From the NCBI GenBank assembly GCA_002314445.1, contig DCFX01000025.1:1-19432 (forward strand): DNA of 19,432 nucleotides. The letters run 5' to 3'. The position numbers were made by a program, and so were the translations under genes. The DNA is from Treponema sp. UBA1793 (GTDB lineage: Bacteria; Spirochaetota; Spirochaetia; Treponematales; Treponemataceae). The notes below the pieces were generated by a model that searched no databases, was not told the origin of the DNA, and saw only the letters and a program-made list of their open reading frames with translations. Each line of letters begins with the position of its first letter. The stretch's first letter is position 1. Of the stretch, positions 1-7,933 are shown piece after piece.

Positions 1-72
1 TTTTATCGCTTTTTCTTCTGCCTGTTTTTTTTCCAATGGCTGGGAAAAATCAGGTTTCGTTTTTTTTGCCAT
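1..72 (-). CDS. 5' end of an unidentified protein (partial, runs off the left edge)
   Basis: Only the first 24 codons are in the window. They begin at an ATG at 72-70 and read MAKKTKPDF followed by a run rich in Lys, Glu and Gln, with no stop before the edge. An AGGA motif lies about 8 bases upstream, which supports the start. The gene follows the stop of enzyme I by 15 bases on the same strand, so the two are probably cotranscribed. The charged N-terminus shows no signal peptide or membrane segment. The fragment is too short to assign a family and I do not recognise it. Confidence 0.55.
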   Translation of the reverse strand, partial: MAKKTKPDFSQPLEKKQAEEKAIK

Positions 73-87
73 AAGTAATCCTGTGAA

Positions 88-1803
88 CTAAAGATTGTTC
101 AAATGCTTTGCTGATATAGACTGAAGCTCTTCTATTGTAAAACGGGAAAGAAGCTCCTTGATTCCCGAAATAAGTTTCGGGCTCATACTCAGACTGCGTA
201 TTCCCATTCCGGCCAGCACGAGCACGCTGTCTGTACGTCCCGCCATTTCGCCGCAGACTGAAAGCGGTATGTCTGCCTTTTTTGCATAGTCTATCGTTGT
301 TGCAATAAGACGGAGCACCGCAAGATTGAATTCGTCGTAGAGTTCGGACACTGCGGAGTTTTCGCGGTCGACACCAAGCGTATACTGGGTAAGATCGTTT
401 GTACCGAGCGAAAAAAAAGCGCTGACTTCTGCAAGACAGTCCGACATGACTGCCGCTGCCGCCGTTTCCACCATAATGCCTATAGGTACGTTTTCATTGA
501 ACTTGATATTTTCCGAACGAAGCTCTTCGCGTACCGATCGGGCTATTGTTTCGCACTGTTTTACCTGTTCGACACTTGTTATAAGCGGCAGCATAATGTT
601 TAGATTTCCGTATATACTTGCCCGATACAGTGCGCGCAGCTGAGTCCTCAGTATCTGCGGATATTCAAGCGAAAGGCGCACCGCACGAAGGCCCATAAGC
701 GGATTTTTTTCCGCAAAGGCCGGAATATCGACGGAATTGATAAGCTTGTCACCGCCTGCATCAAGCGTGCGGATTGTTACGGGTTTGTCGCCCATTATCC
801 GGAGCACGCGCTTATATGCCTCAAACTGCGTATCTTCGTCGAATGAACGGGCCGCTAATGTACTTGTTCCGCCTGCCGTACTCATGTACAGAAATTCCGT
901 GCGAAACAGGCCGATCCCGTCTGCACCTTCACCAAGAGCATATTCTGCTTCTTCCGGCGTCCCGATATTTGCGTACAGTTTAAAATCCGTACCGTCTTTC
1001 GTGCGTGCAGGTTTGTCAAGAAAGGCTTTCAGCGCTTCTTCATGTTTTTTCTCTGCCGAAATTTTCTTTTCATATTCAACAAAAGTATCTTTATCAGGAT
1101 CGGAAAGTATTTCCGCAGTCCTTCCGTCAATGATAATCCTGTCGCCTGTGTGAATCTGGCTTGTAATATTGTTAAGCCCGACTACCGCAGGAATGCCGTA
1201 ATTGCGTGCAAGAATGACAACGTGACTTGAAACACCGCCTTCTGTCAGTGCAAGCCCTGCTATTTTCCTTTTTGAAAGAATAATAGTGTCGGTGGGAGAC
1301 AGCGTTGCTGCCACAATGACAGAACCGTCAGGAACCTGATTTATATCGAACGGATGAATATCCATCATGTCGTCAAGAACCCGTCCGAAAACGTCGGTAA
1401 TATCCTGCGCCCGTTCGGCAAGATATTCATTTCCTGCGTTGCGCAGTCTGCCTGCGTATTCTTCAGCCTTTATATTGATAGTATATTCTATATTATACAG
1501 CTTAGTTTCGTAGTCGTTTTTTAGCTCGTCTATAAAAACCGGATCGCCCAGCATGAGAATGTAAGTTTCAAGTATTTCCCGCTGTGTATCATTAGCTTTA
1601 CTTTCTTTAGGGAGTGTTTCGAGCTGTTGTGCTATTTGTGAAGTAACTACTTTGATTGATGTCTGGAAACGGTTCCAACCTTCTGCAATGTCTTCATTGC
1701 GAACATGCTTTTGAGGGATTGCTCTTTTTACTGCCTCCGGAATAACAAAAGCAGTACCCACTCCTATCCCATCCGCTGCGGGAATACCGAGAAAAACTTC
1801 CAT
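88..1803 (-). CDS. ptsI: PTS enzyme I (phosphoenolpyruvate-protein phosphotransferase), first copy
   Basis: This cytoplasmic enzyme takes phosphate from phosphoenolpyruvate and passes it to HPr. At 571 residues it has normal enzyme I length. The N-terminal HPr-binding and phosphohistidine region carries the active-site His in GGVSSHVVILAR (about residue 194). The C-terminal PEP-binding barrel carries the GIGLFRTEFLY motif, the IGIMVETAAAAV segment, the SLGTNDLTQYTLGVDR signature and the catalytic Cys in VCGEMAGR. The reading frame extends upstream to a TTG at 1812, but that codon lies inside a consensus -10 box, so I start at the ATG at 1803. No HPr is adjacent. A second enzyme I sits at 6308-7933, so this copy is probably the housekeeping or regulatory one. 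Confidence 0.96.
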   Translation of the reverse strand: MEVFLGIPAADGIGVGTAFVIPEAVKRAIPQKHVRNEDIAEGWNRFQTSIKVVTSQIAQQLETLPKESKANDTQREILETYILMLGDPVFIDELKNDYETKLYNIEYTINIKAEEYAGRLRNAGNEYLAERAQDITDVFGRVLDDMMDIHPFDINQVPDGSVIVAATLSPTDTIILSKRKIAGLALTEGGVSSHVVILARNYGIPAVVGLNNITSQIHTGDRIIIDGRTAEILSDPDKDTFVEYEKKISAEKKHEEALKAFLDKPARTKDGTDFKLYANIGTPEEAEYALGEGADGIGLFRTEFLYMSTAGGTSTLAARSFDEDTQFEAYKRVLRIMGDKPVTIRTLDAGGDKLINSVDIPAFAEKNPLMGLRAVRLSLEYPQILRTQLRALYRASIYGNLNIMLPLITSVEQVKQCETIARSVREELRSENIKFNENVPIGIMVETAAAAVMSDCLAEVSAFFSLGTNDLTQYTLGVDRENSAVSELYDEFNLAVLRLIATTIDYAKKADIPLSVCGEMAGRTDSVLVLAGMGIRSLSMSPKLISGIKELLSRFTIEELQSISAKHLNNL

Positions 1804-1811
1804 TTCCTTCA

Positions 1812-1840
1812 ATTATATCGCCCGCTGAGCGACGTGTCAA
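1812..1840 (-). promoter_or_regulatory. Consensus sigma70 promoter of the first enzyme I gene
   Basis: Read on the minus strand, TTGACA (1840-1835) and TATAAT (1817-1812) are separated by exactly 17 bp, a perfect consensus. The -10 box ends 8 bases before the ATG at 1803, so the transcript should start within one or two bases of the start codon. No Shine-Dalgarno sequence fits, because the purine run AAGGAA abuts the ATG. The transcript is therefore predicted to be leaderless or nearly so. Confidence 0.8.
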
Positions 1841-1852
1841 ATCACAAAAGAG

Positions 1853-2215
1853 CTATGCCTTCCAGCTGATCCATATGTCGGGGCAGTAACCGGCAGTTGC
1901 TGCCGTTTTTCCGTTGCGCACGACAGGCTGTTTGAGCAGGAGCGGGTTGTCGAGCAGTTTTTCCACTTTATCCTCGTCGGATATATAGGCTATGTCTGCA
2001 TAGTTTTTGCTGTTTTTATCAATAAGCAGTTCAACTGCTGCGCCGGTGCTGCCGGTTGTTTTTGCAAGGCACGAAAGAACGCTGCTGAGTTCGCCTTCAC
2101 TTATGCCTTTTTCACTAAGATCAATGAGCTGGAACGGGATACGTCTTTCGCTGAACCATCGTTCTGCCTTTTTTACATCGAAATTCTTTGCAGTCCCGAA
2201 TATTTGTATACTCAT
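1853..2215 (-). CDS. ArsC/Spx/YffB-family protein lacking the catalytic cysteine
   Basis: This small protein of 120 residues has the thioredoxin-like fold of the ArsC family, judged by the family's spacing: N-terminal MSIQIFGTAKN, the KKAERWFSERRIPF helix, the KGISEGELSSVL region, an LLLKQPVVRNGK segment and the ending ATAGYCPDIW. Family members that act as arsenate reductases or thiol regulators carry a Cys in the first loop (KNCxxxKKA); here that position is Phe (KNFDVKKA), so ordinary thiol chemistry is unlikely. A Cys remains near the C-terminus. I start at the ATG at 2215 because the upstream GTG (2221) lies between the -10 box and the expected transcription start. Function unknown. Confidence 0.85.
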   Translation of the reverse strand: MSIQIFGTAKNFDVKKAERWFSERRIPFQLIDLSEKGISEGELSSVLSCLAKTTGSTGAAVELLIDKNSKNYADIAYISDEDKVEKLLDNPLLLKQPVVRNGKTAATAGYCPDIWISWKA

Positions 2216-2222
2216 AAACACC

Positions 2223-2253
2223 AGTATATCATAAATCTGCAGGGATTTGCCAA
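2223..2253 (-). promoter_or_regulatory. Predicted promoter of the ArsC-like gene
   Basis: On the minus strand, TATACT (2228-2223) lies 7 bases before the ATG at 2215. A TTGGCA (2253-2248) lies upstream with a 19-bp spacer, which is longer than ideal. No ribosome binding site is present between the -10 box and the ATG. As with enzyme I, the transcript is predicted to be leaderless. The -35 assignment is the weaker part of this call. Confidence 0.55.
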
Positions 2254-2272
2254 TATGACCCCGGATTAATGC

Positions 2273-2302
2273 TTCGCATTTTATCCGTAAGTGGGGTATA
2301 CT
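2273..2302 (+). promoter_or_regulatory. Predicted promoter of the 5'-nucleotidase gene, divergent from the ArsC-like gene
   Basis: TTCGCA (2273-2278) and TATACT (2297-2302) are 18 bp apart. The -10 box ends 6 bases before the ATG at 2309, so the transcript is expected to begin at or very near the start codon. No Shine-Dalgarno motif is placed usefully. The divergent promoter for the ArsC-like gene lies less than 25 bp away, so the two may interfere with or co-regulate each other. Confidence 0.55.
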
Positions 2303-2308
2303 TTATAC

Positions 2309-4141
2309 ATGAAGTCCAAAGTTTTATTTGCAATTTTCTTTTTAGCCAGTCTGCATGCGGAAAGCCTGTCCGGTGAAGGACTCGGCAGGAAAACTGCAGA
2401 TATCCTTTTTACTCATGATGTACATTCGCAGCTTGATTCCGAAGCCCGTGCGGCAACAATTATTGAAAATGAGCGCAGAAAAAATCCGTATGTTTTTTTA
2501 TTTGATGCCGGAGATTTTTCGATGGGTACGTTGTATCAGATGCTGTATAAAACAGAAGCTGCTGAACTGCGGATACTCGGCATGATTGGGACTGACGTGA
2601 CGACGCTGGGCAATCACGAATTTGATTTCGGTTCGGACGGTCTTCATGATATGCTTGAAGCTGCAAAAAAATCGGGTGAAACTGTTCCCCGCATAGTATT
2701 GAGCAACGCAGACTGGGACAAATCAAAACCGGGTGCGGCTGCCGTAAAACAGGCTCTTAATGATTACGGTGCAACTTCGTATACGGTTGTGAGAAAGGGA
2801 GATGTAAACATTGCAGTGTTCGGCATATTCGGAAAAGATGCGCTGTTTTGTGCGCCGACATGCGAAGTTGCCTTTGACGATCGGGTGGAAAGTGCAGGAA
2901 AAACAGTTGCAGATATAAAAGCGAAAGAAAAGGTCGATATGATAGTATGTGTTTCCCACAGCGGAACGAATGCGAAGAAGTCAAAATCCGAGGATGAAAT
3001 TCTTGCCGAAAAAGTTCCGGGGATTGATTTAATCATAAGCGGACATTCGCATACAACGCTGGCCGTTCCGATTGTCCACGGTCATACGTATATCGTTTCA
3101 TGCGGAGCATATGCTGAAAACGTCGGACATATTGAACTTGCGCAGGGTGTCGGCGGTCGGTGGAACCTTATCAGATACGGATTGATTCCGGTAACGGAAA
3201 ATACGGCAGAAAATTCGGATGTTCGTGCAGAACTTGACATGTTCAACAGGGATATTAACAGCAGCTGCCTTTCGCGGTATGGTTTACGAGGCAGCGAAGT
3301 TGTTGCACAAAACGAACACACGCTGTCGGATGCGGACACCGGTTATGTTGCAGCGGACTGTATGCGCACGGCAGTCGGGCAGCTTGAAGTCCCTTCTGAT
3401 AACGATAACCTTACTGGGCGCGGAAAGCCCGTTGACTTTGCCTGCGTTCCGTCTGGCCTGCTCCGCGGTACGTATTCAGCAGGTTCCGTTACAGTAAAAG
3501 ATGTGTTCCGCTCTTTTTCTCTTGGCATCGGCCCTGACGGACTTACAGGATATTCTCTCGTAAGCATCTGGCTGACGGGAAAGGATATGAAGTCTGTAGC
3601 AGAGCTTGATGCAACCCTTTCTCCTCTGATGGACACGGTTCATTTATATATTTCCGGTTTTGCTTTTACATACAACCCGTACCGCCTCATATTTGATAAA
3701 GTTGAGGATGACATGATTGCAGGTTCCTGCGGAACGACAGCCCCTGTCGATGAGAACAGGCTTTATCGCTGTATTATTGATATTTATACGGCGCGTATGC
3801 TGAGCGGAGTGATAGGCGTTACGAAAGGAATAGTTTCAATCGTGCCTCGCGATGCGATGGGGAATCCCGTCGCGGATTTTACAAAGCAGATTGTATATAC
3901 GAAAACAGGCGAGCTTAAGGGATGGTATGCAATTGCATATGCACTGCGTGAAAAAAAAGTCATTTCCGGATACAGCGGCATCCGCGGAAAAATGAAGCAG
4001 ATTCATAAGAGTTTGAATCCTGTGTCTGTTTTTTCACATCCGTCCCGCTTTGCCGTTATCGTTTACAGTATACTGATTGTTGTACTTTTAGCAGTGGTTT
4101 TACTTGTCGTATTTCTGCGGCATAGAAAAACAAAATTATAA
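2309..4141 (+). CDS. Exported, membrane-anchored 5'-nucleotidase-family phosphoesterase
   Basis: The protein of 610 residues is likely to hydrolyse nucleotides or related phosphoesters outside the cytoplasm. A signal peptide opens the sequence (MKSKVLFAIFFLASLHA). The calcineurin-like metallophosphatase domain follows, with metal-ligand motifs in order: FTHDVHSQ (D37, H39), DAGD (D66, D69), LGNHEFDFG (N102, H103), a VSHSG motif and ISGHSHTTL. A C-terminal 5'-nucleotidase substrate-binding domain occupies roughly residues 330-560. A single hydrophobic segment near residues 583-603, followed by RHRKTKL, anchors the protein. A GTG at 2291 is in frame, but it overlaps the predicted -10 region, so I use the ATG at 2309. 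The GH3 gene follows after 12 bases. UDP-sugar hydrolase or cyclic-nucleotide phosphodiesterase activity is equally possible. Confidence 0.9.
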   Translation: MKSKVLFAIFFLASLHAESLSGEGLGRKTADILFTHDVHSQLDSEARAATIIENERRKNPYVFLFDAGDFSMGTLYQMLYKTEAAELRILGMIGTDVTTLGNHEFDFGSDGLHDMLEAAKKSGETVPRIVLSNADWDKSKPGAAAVKQALNDYGATSYTVVRKGDVNIAVFGIFGKDALFCAPTCEVAFDDRVESAGKTVADIKAKEKVDMIVCVSHSGTNAKKSKSEDEILAEKVPGIDLIISGHSHTTLAVPIVHGHTYIVSCGAYAENVGHIELAQGVGGRWNLIRYGLIPVTENTAENSDVRAELDMFNRDINSSCLSRYGLRGSEVVAQNEHTLSDADTGYVAADCMRTAVGQLEVPSDNDNLTGRGKPVDFACVPSGLLRGTYSAGSVTVKDVFRSFSLGIGPDGLTGYSLVSIWLTGKDMKSVAELDATLSPLMDTVHLYISGFAFTYNPYRLIFDKVEDDMIAGSCGTTAPVDENRLYRCIIDIYTARMLSGVIGVTKGIVSIVPRDAMGNPVADFTKQIVYTKTGELKGWYAIAYALREKKVISGYSGIRGKMKQIHKSLNPVSVFSHPSRFAVIVYSILIVVLLAVVLLVVFLRHRKTKL

Positions 4142-4153
4142 TAATGCGGCTTT

Positions 4154-6046
4154 ATGAAACGATTTTTTAGTATAGTTGCGGAAAGTATTTTTCTCGGTAT
4201 CAGCGTGATTCATCCCGTATTTTCCGCCAGTCCGTACTCCGAAAATCAATACAGTATGGTTGAGCGGAAGATTGCGGCGAAAATTAAAGACATGACTATT
4301 GATGAAAAAATCGGGCAGATGTGTATGCTTGCGTTCCGTGTCTGGAAAGACGATTCAGGCAGCGGAGTGCAAAAAGTGACTGCAGTAACCGATGGAATAA
4401 AAAGTATTATAGCTGATTATCATATCGGGAGCGTCATCCTTTTTTCCGAGAACTGTTCTACGACGGAGAATGTCGTGCGGTTGACGAGTGGTCTGCAGCA
4501 CGCGGCCCTGTCAGGCGGAAATGTGCCGCTGATTATCGGGACGGATCAGGAAGGCGGCGTCATAACGAGACTTGAGCAGGGAACGTGTCTTCCTGGCAAT
4601 ATGGCAGTAGGTGCGACGCACAATCCAAAATGTGCATATGACAGCGGCAGAATAATCGGGGAGGAATTGTCTGCACTTGGCATTAACTGTGTTTTTGCAC
4701 CTGTTGCCGATGTTAACGATAATCCGCTTAATCCGGTAATAAATCTCCGGTCCTTCGGCAGCGACCCTGCGTTTGTCGCAGAATATGTTGAGCAGATGCA
4801 GAACGGAATTGAGTCGGCAGGTATTATTGCATGTGTAAAACATTTCCCCGGACATGGAAACACGTCAACCGATTCTCATACACAGTTTTCTGTTGTTAAT
4901 AAAAATGCGGCGCAATGGAATATGTGTGAACGAATTCCATTTCAGCGTGCGGTTAATAATAAAATTGACATGGTCATGGTTTCTCATATACAAGTTCCTT
5001 CGCTTGACAATACGAAAGTTACAGCCGTAAAGACGGGACAGCGGATATATCTTCCTGCATCTGTATCAAAAAAAATAGTTACAGGCATTCTGCGGAACAG
5101 GATGAAATTTTCCGGCGTTATTGTCAGTGATGCGATGAACATGAAGGCTGTTGCAGACGTGTTTGGAGAAACGGACGCAGTTGTGGAATCGATTAAAGCG
5201 GGAATCGATATTGTCTGTATGCCCGTTTCTGTTGTGAGTACGGCGGACAGTTCAAAACTTGACACGGTGTTTGCTGCGGTTCGGGATGCCGTTTTATCAG
5301 GAGAGCTGCCGGAGAAGCGTATTGATGCTGCTGTTGCGGCAATTCTCCGGCTGAAGTACCGGAGAAATATTATGTGTTATACTGATGTTGACGACAGTGT
5401 ACCGCAGCTTGCAGAAAGGATTGCATCAGCAGAAAAAACAGCAGGTTCCGGTGAACATCATGCTGTGGAACGGCAGATAGCGGAAGCCGCGGTTACGCTT
5501 GTTAATGGAAAGCAGTTTGTCCCGTTCAAACCTGAAAAAAATCAGAAAATCCTTTTTGCCGTTCCGTACGATTTTGAAGTGCCAAGTGTTTCTTTTGCAA
5601 TGCAGAGGCTTTGCAGTGAGGGGACAACTGATGAGCTTACATATGAAAGTTATGTGTATGCAAAAGATACTGAGTTGACAAAAGCCCTTCAGCATAAAAT
5701 AGACGAAGCTGATTACGTGATTATACTGTCAGGGCTTTCTTCATTCTATATGAACATACAGAATCCGTCGCTGAATGTGATTCCTCAGGAAGCCGCATCG
5801 TATGCCGCAGCGCAGAAAGATGAGAATCATACAGCAATCATATGTGCAGGTATGCCTTACGATGCGGTTCTCTTTCCCCATATGCCGGTATTCATTGTGT
5901 ATAATTACCGGGGCATGTCGCAGAGGGACATCGGAAACACTGTTTTCAGAAATTCGTATAGCCCGAACATTCCGGCAGGAATAGAAGCGGTATTCGGAAG
6001 TTTCATGCCGTCGGGAATCATTCCTGTGGACATTGATGTACCGTAA
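4154..6046 (+). CDS. nagZ: Secreted GH3 beta-N-acetylhexosaminidase (NagZ type)
   Basis: This 630-residue glycosidase probably removes terminal GlcNAc from muropeptides or chitin-type oligosaccharides. A signal peptide (about residues 1-25, ending VFSA) points to export. The GH3 barrel carries GTDQEGG (D131) and the NagZ-specific loop KHFPGHGNTSTDSH, where Asp240 and His242 form the catalytic dyad. The likely nucleophile is Asp326 in VSDAMNMKA. A C-terminal GH3 domain of about 200 residues follows, as in two-domain Bacillus-type NagZ. The start ATG has no Shine-Dalgarno; a TATAAT at 4137-4142 overlaps the stop codon of the upstream gene and might add a local promoter, but its -35 is poor. The gene ends one base from the convergent orphan EIIB gene. 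Confidence 0.92.
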   Translation: MKRFFSIVAESIFLGISVIHPVFSASPYSENQYSMVERKIAAKIKDMTIDEKIGQMCMLAFRVWKDDSGSGVQKVTAVTDGIKSIIADYHIGSVILFSENCSTTENVVRLTSGLQHAALSGGNVPLIIGTDQEGGVITRLEQGTCLPGNMAVGATHNPKCAYDSGRIIGEELSALGINCVFAPVADVNDNPLNPVINLRSFGSDPAFVAEYVEQMQNGIESAGIIACVKHFPGHGNTSTDSHTQFSVVNKNAAQWNMCERIPFQRAVNNKIDMVMVSHIQVPSLDNTKVTAVKTGQRIYLPASVSKKIVTGILRNRMKFSGVIVSDAMNMKAVADVFGETDAVVESIKAGIDIVCMPVSVVSTADSSKLDTVFAAVRDAVLSGELPEKRIDAAVAAILRLKYRRNIMCYTDVDDSVPQLAERIASAEKTAGSGEHHAVERQIAEAAVTLVNGKQFVPFKPEKNQKILFAVPYDFEVPSVSFAMQRLCSEGTTDELTYESYVYAKDTELTKALQHKIDEADYVIILSGLSSFYMNIQNPSLNVIPQEAASYAAAQKDENHTAIICAGMPYDAVLFPHMPVFIVYNYRGMSQRDIGNTVFRNSYSPNIPAGIEAVFGSFMPSGIIPVDIDVP

Positions 6047-6047
6047 G

Positions 6048-6311
6048 TTACTGCTTATTCCATTCTTTTGAACAGATTCTGAAGAATGCTCCGGCTTCCC
6101 ATCCTATGATAAGGTGTAACTCATCCGTATGTTCGATGAGTCCTTTTATTCCGGTAAGAGAAGCCAGTCCGTTTTTGTCTGCTCTGGACTTATCGTACAG
6201 TCGTATCCTGAGCCTGGTGGCACATGACGAGATTCCCGCAATGTTTTCTTTTCCCCCGAGAGCTGAAAAAAGTTCCCGGCACGTTTCTTCATTCCAGACA
6301 GAACCTGTCAT
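6048..6311 (-). CDS. Stand-alone PTS EIIB domain, glucose/GlcNAc type
   Basis: This 87-residue protein is a single EIIB domain. The phosphorylatable Cys is C30 in ISSCATRLRIRL, preceded by LFSALGGKENI and followed by LTGIKGLIEHTDELHLIIG, the order expected of the glucose-family EIIB. In detail it resembles glucose/N-acetylglucosamine-type EIIB more than the beta-glucoside type found in the two permeases of this window. No EIIC follows. Its ATG overlaps the TGA of the enzyme I gene by four bases and only a weak GGGA precedes it, so translation is probably coupled. It could serve a permease encoded elsewhere, or act as a phosphate relay or sensor for LicT. It is the last gene of the operon and meets the GH3 gene tail to tail. 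Confidence 0.88.
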   Translation of the reverse strand: MTGSVWNEETCRELFSALGGKENIAGISSCATRLRIRLYDKSRADKNGLASLTGIKGLIEHTDELHLIIGWEAGAFFRICSKEWNKQ

Positions 6312-7933
6312 GCCAGTTCCCGTATCTTTTTTTTGAGCTGAAGCAGTGAAGAGGGAGAGACTGATAATTCATTCATTCCGGCTTTTACAAAACGTTCCGT
6401 AAGAGCTGTATCTGCTCCAAGTTCCCCGCAGATGCCGCACCATATCCCGTGTTCATGTGCATTTTTTACCGTCAGCTCTATAAGCCGCAAGACACTTTCG
6501 TGATGCGGATTGCAGTATGCTGCCACATCGTCGTTCTGCCTGTCGACTGCAAGTGTATACTGAGTTAAATCGTTTGAACCGATGCTGAAAAAATCGACTT
6601 CTTCTGCGAGAATGTCACTTATGACGGCAGCTGCTGGCGTTTCGACCATTATTCCGGTTTCCAGCCAATCAGCATGTGGAATTTTCTTCTTTTCAAGATC
6701 GGCGGCAGCGGCTGTAAGACATGCTTTTGCACGCCTTATTTCCGACACCGAACATATCATCGGGAACATGATGGAGACGGAGCCGTTTGCCGCTGCACGC
6801 AGAATGGCCCGGAGCTGTACGTCGAACAGGTCCTGTTTTGCAAAGCAGAGACGCAGAGCTCGTATACCGAGAGCAGGATTCGGCTCCGTCTTCATAGGGA
6901 TACAGTCCGTCTTTTTGTCTGCTCCGATGTCGAGCGTGCGTATGATAAGTTTGCGTCCTCCGAGTTTTTTTACGGCTTTCGTGTATACGTCAGTAAGTTC
7001 TTCTTCCGTCGGCAGTTCGGATCTGCCCAGATACAGGAATTCGCTCCTGAACAGACCGATCCCTTCGGCTCCGCATTCAATCGCCCTGTCTATATCGTCG
7101 AGTGATCCGGCATTACAGTACAGTGTGACTTTCTGCCCGCTTTCAGTTTCCGCAGGGGCGTTTCTGAGGGAGAGCAGTTCTTGTTGTTCTGCTTCGTATT
7201 TTTTTCTGCATATATCCGCATCTTCGAACTGCTGTACATCAGGTGAAAAAATTACGTTACCGTGTACGCCGTCGACAATGCACGGGACTCCATTCATTGT
7301 GCAGTCCATGATCGATCCTGTTGTTATGACGGCAGGAATCCCGAGAGAACGCGCAAGAATTGCTGCATGTGATGTAGGACTTCCTTTGCAGGAGACAAGA
7401 CCGAGCAACTGTGATTTCTCGAACATGAGCGTCATGCCCGGCGTTATCTCATCTGCTGCAAGGATTATTTTTTCATCAGCATCAGGCAGTTGTACGGTAT
7501 TTTTTCCGGTGAGGATGCGGATTACCCGGTGTTCAACATCGGATATATCCGCACCGCGCTGTGCTATGTAATCGCTGCCGGATTCTGACAAATCTTCTGC
7601 AAATTCTTTTGCAGCCTGAGAAACGGCAGCCTCTGCGGAAAGGCCGTTTTTTGTTATCAGAGCGGTCATCCTGCTTCTGAAATCGTCATCCTGCAGCATC
7701 ATGCCGTGAATCATAAAAATATCCGCGACGGAATCATCTGTAGTATTTAACGCTTTGTTGTACAACCCGGTGAGCTCTTCTGCCGCAGTGTCGAGCGCAC
7801 AAGTAAGCCTTCCGATTTCAGCTTCTTTATCTTCTGTCTTTTCTGCTGTTCCGGCGGTGTCTGTGTTTTCAACAAAATACACTGTTCCTGCTGCAATACC
7901 GGGTGAAACGGCCAGACCTTTGAGTTCCGTCAT
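6308..7933 (-). CDS. ptsI: PTS enzyme I, second copy, within the sugar-PTS operon
   Basis: This 541-residue protein is a complete enzyme I, somewhat shorter than the first copy. The HPr-interacting helices span roughly residues 25-145. The active-site His189 lies in KGSPTSHAAILARSLGIPAV. The PEP-binding barrel contains GIGLFRSEFLYLGR, GIMVETPAAAVISD, SIGSNDLTQYTLAVDR and the Cys in GICGELGAD. The ATG at 7933 directly follows the HPr stop codon, with GGAG about a dozen bases upstream inside the HPr gene. Being in an operon with HPr, LicT and EIIABC, it is probably the dedicated energy-coupling enzyme of this system. All catalytic motifs are intact. Confidence 0.96.
   Translation of the reverse strand: MTELKGLAVSPGIAAGTVYFVENTDTAGTAEKTEDKEAEIGRLTCALDTAAEELTGLYNKALNTTDDSVADIFMIHGMMLQDDDFRSRMTALITKNGLSAEAAVSQAAKEFAEDLSESGSDYIAQRGADISDVEHRVIRILTGKNTVQLPDADEKIILAADEITPGMTLMFEKSQLLGLVSCKGSPTSHAAILARSLGIPAVITTGSIMDCTMNGVPCIVDGVHGNVIFSPDVQQFEDADICRKKYEAEQQELLSLRNAPAETESGQKVTLYCNAGSLDDIDRAIECGAEGIGLFRSEFLYLGRSELPTEEELTDVYTKAVKKLGGRKLIIRTLDIGADKKTDCIPMKTEPNPALGIRALRLCFAKQDLFDVQLRAILRAAANGSVSIMFPMICSVSEIRRAKACLTAAAADLEKKKIPHADWLETGIMVETPAAAVISDILAEEVDFFSIGSNDLTQYTLAVDRQNDDVAAYCNPHHESVLRLIELTVKNAHEHGIWCGICGELGADTALTERFVKAGMNELSVSPSSLLQLKKKIRELA

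Noticed and set aside
6582..7571. A 329-codon plus-strand open frame
   Set aside because: It lies wholly antisense to the enzyme I gene, is rich in Ser, Arg and Ala as expected of a shadow frame, and shows no family motif or ribosome site.
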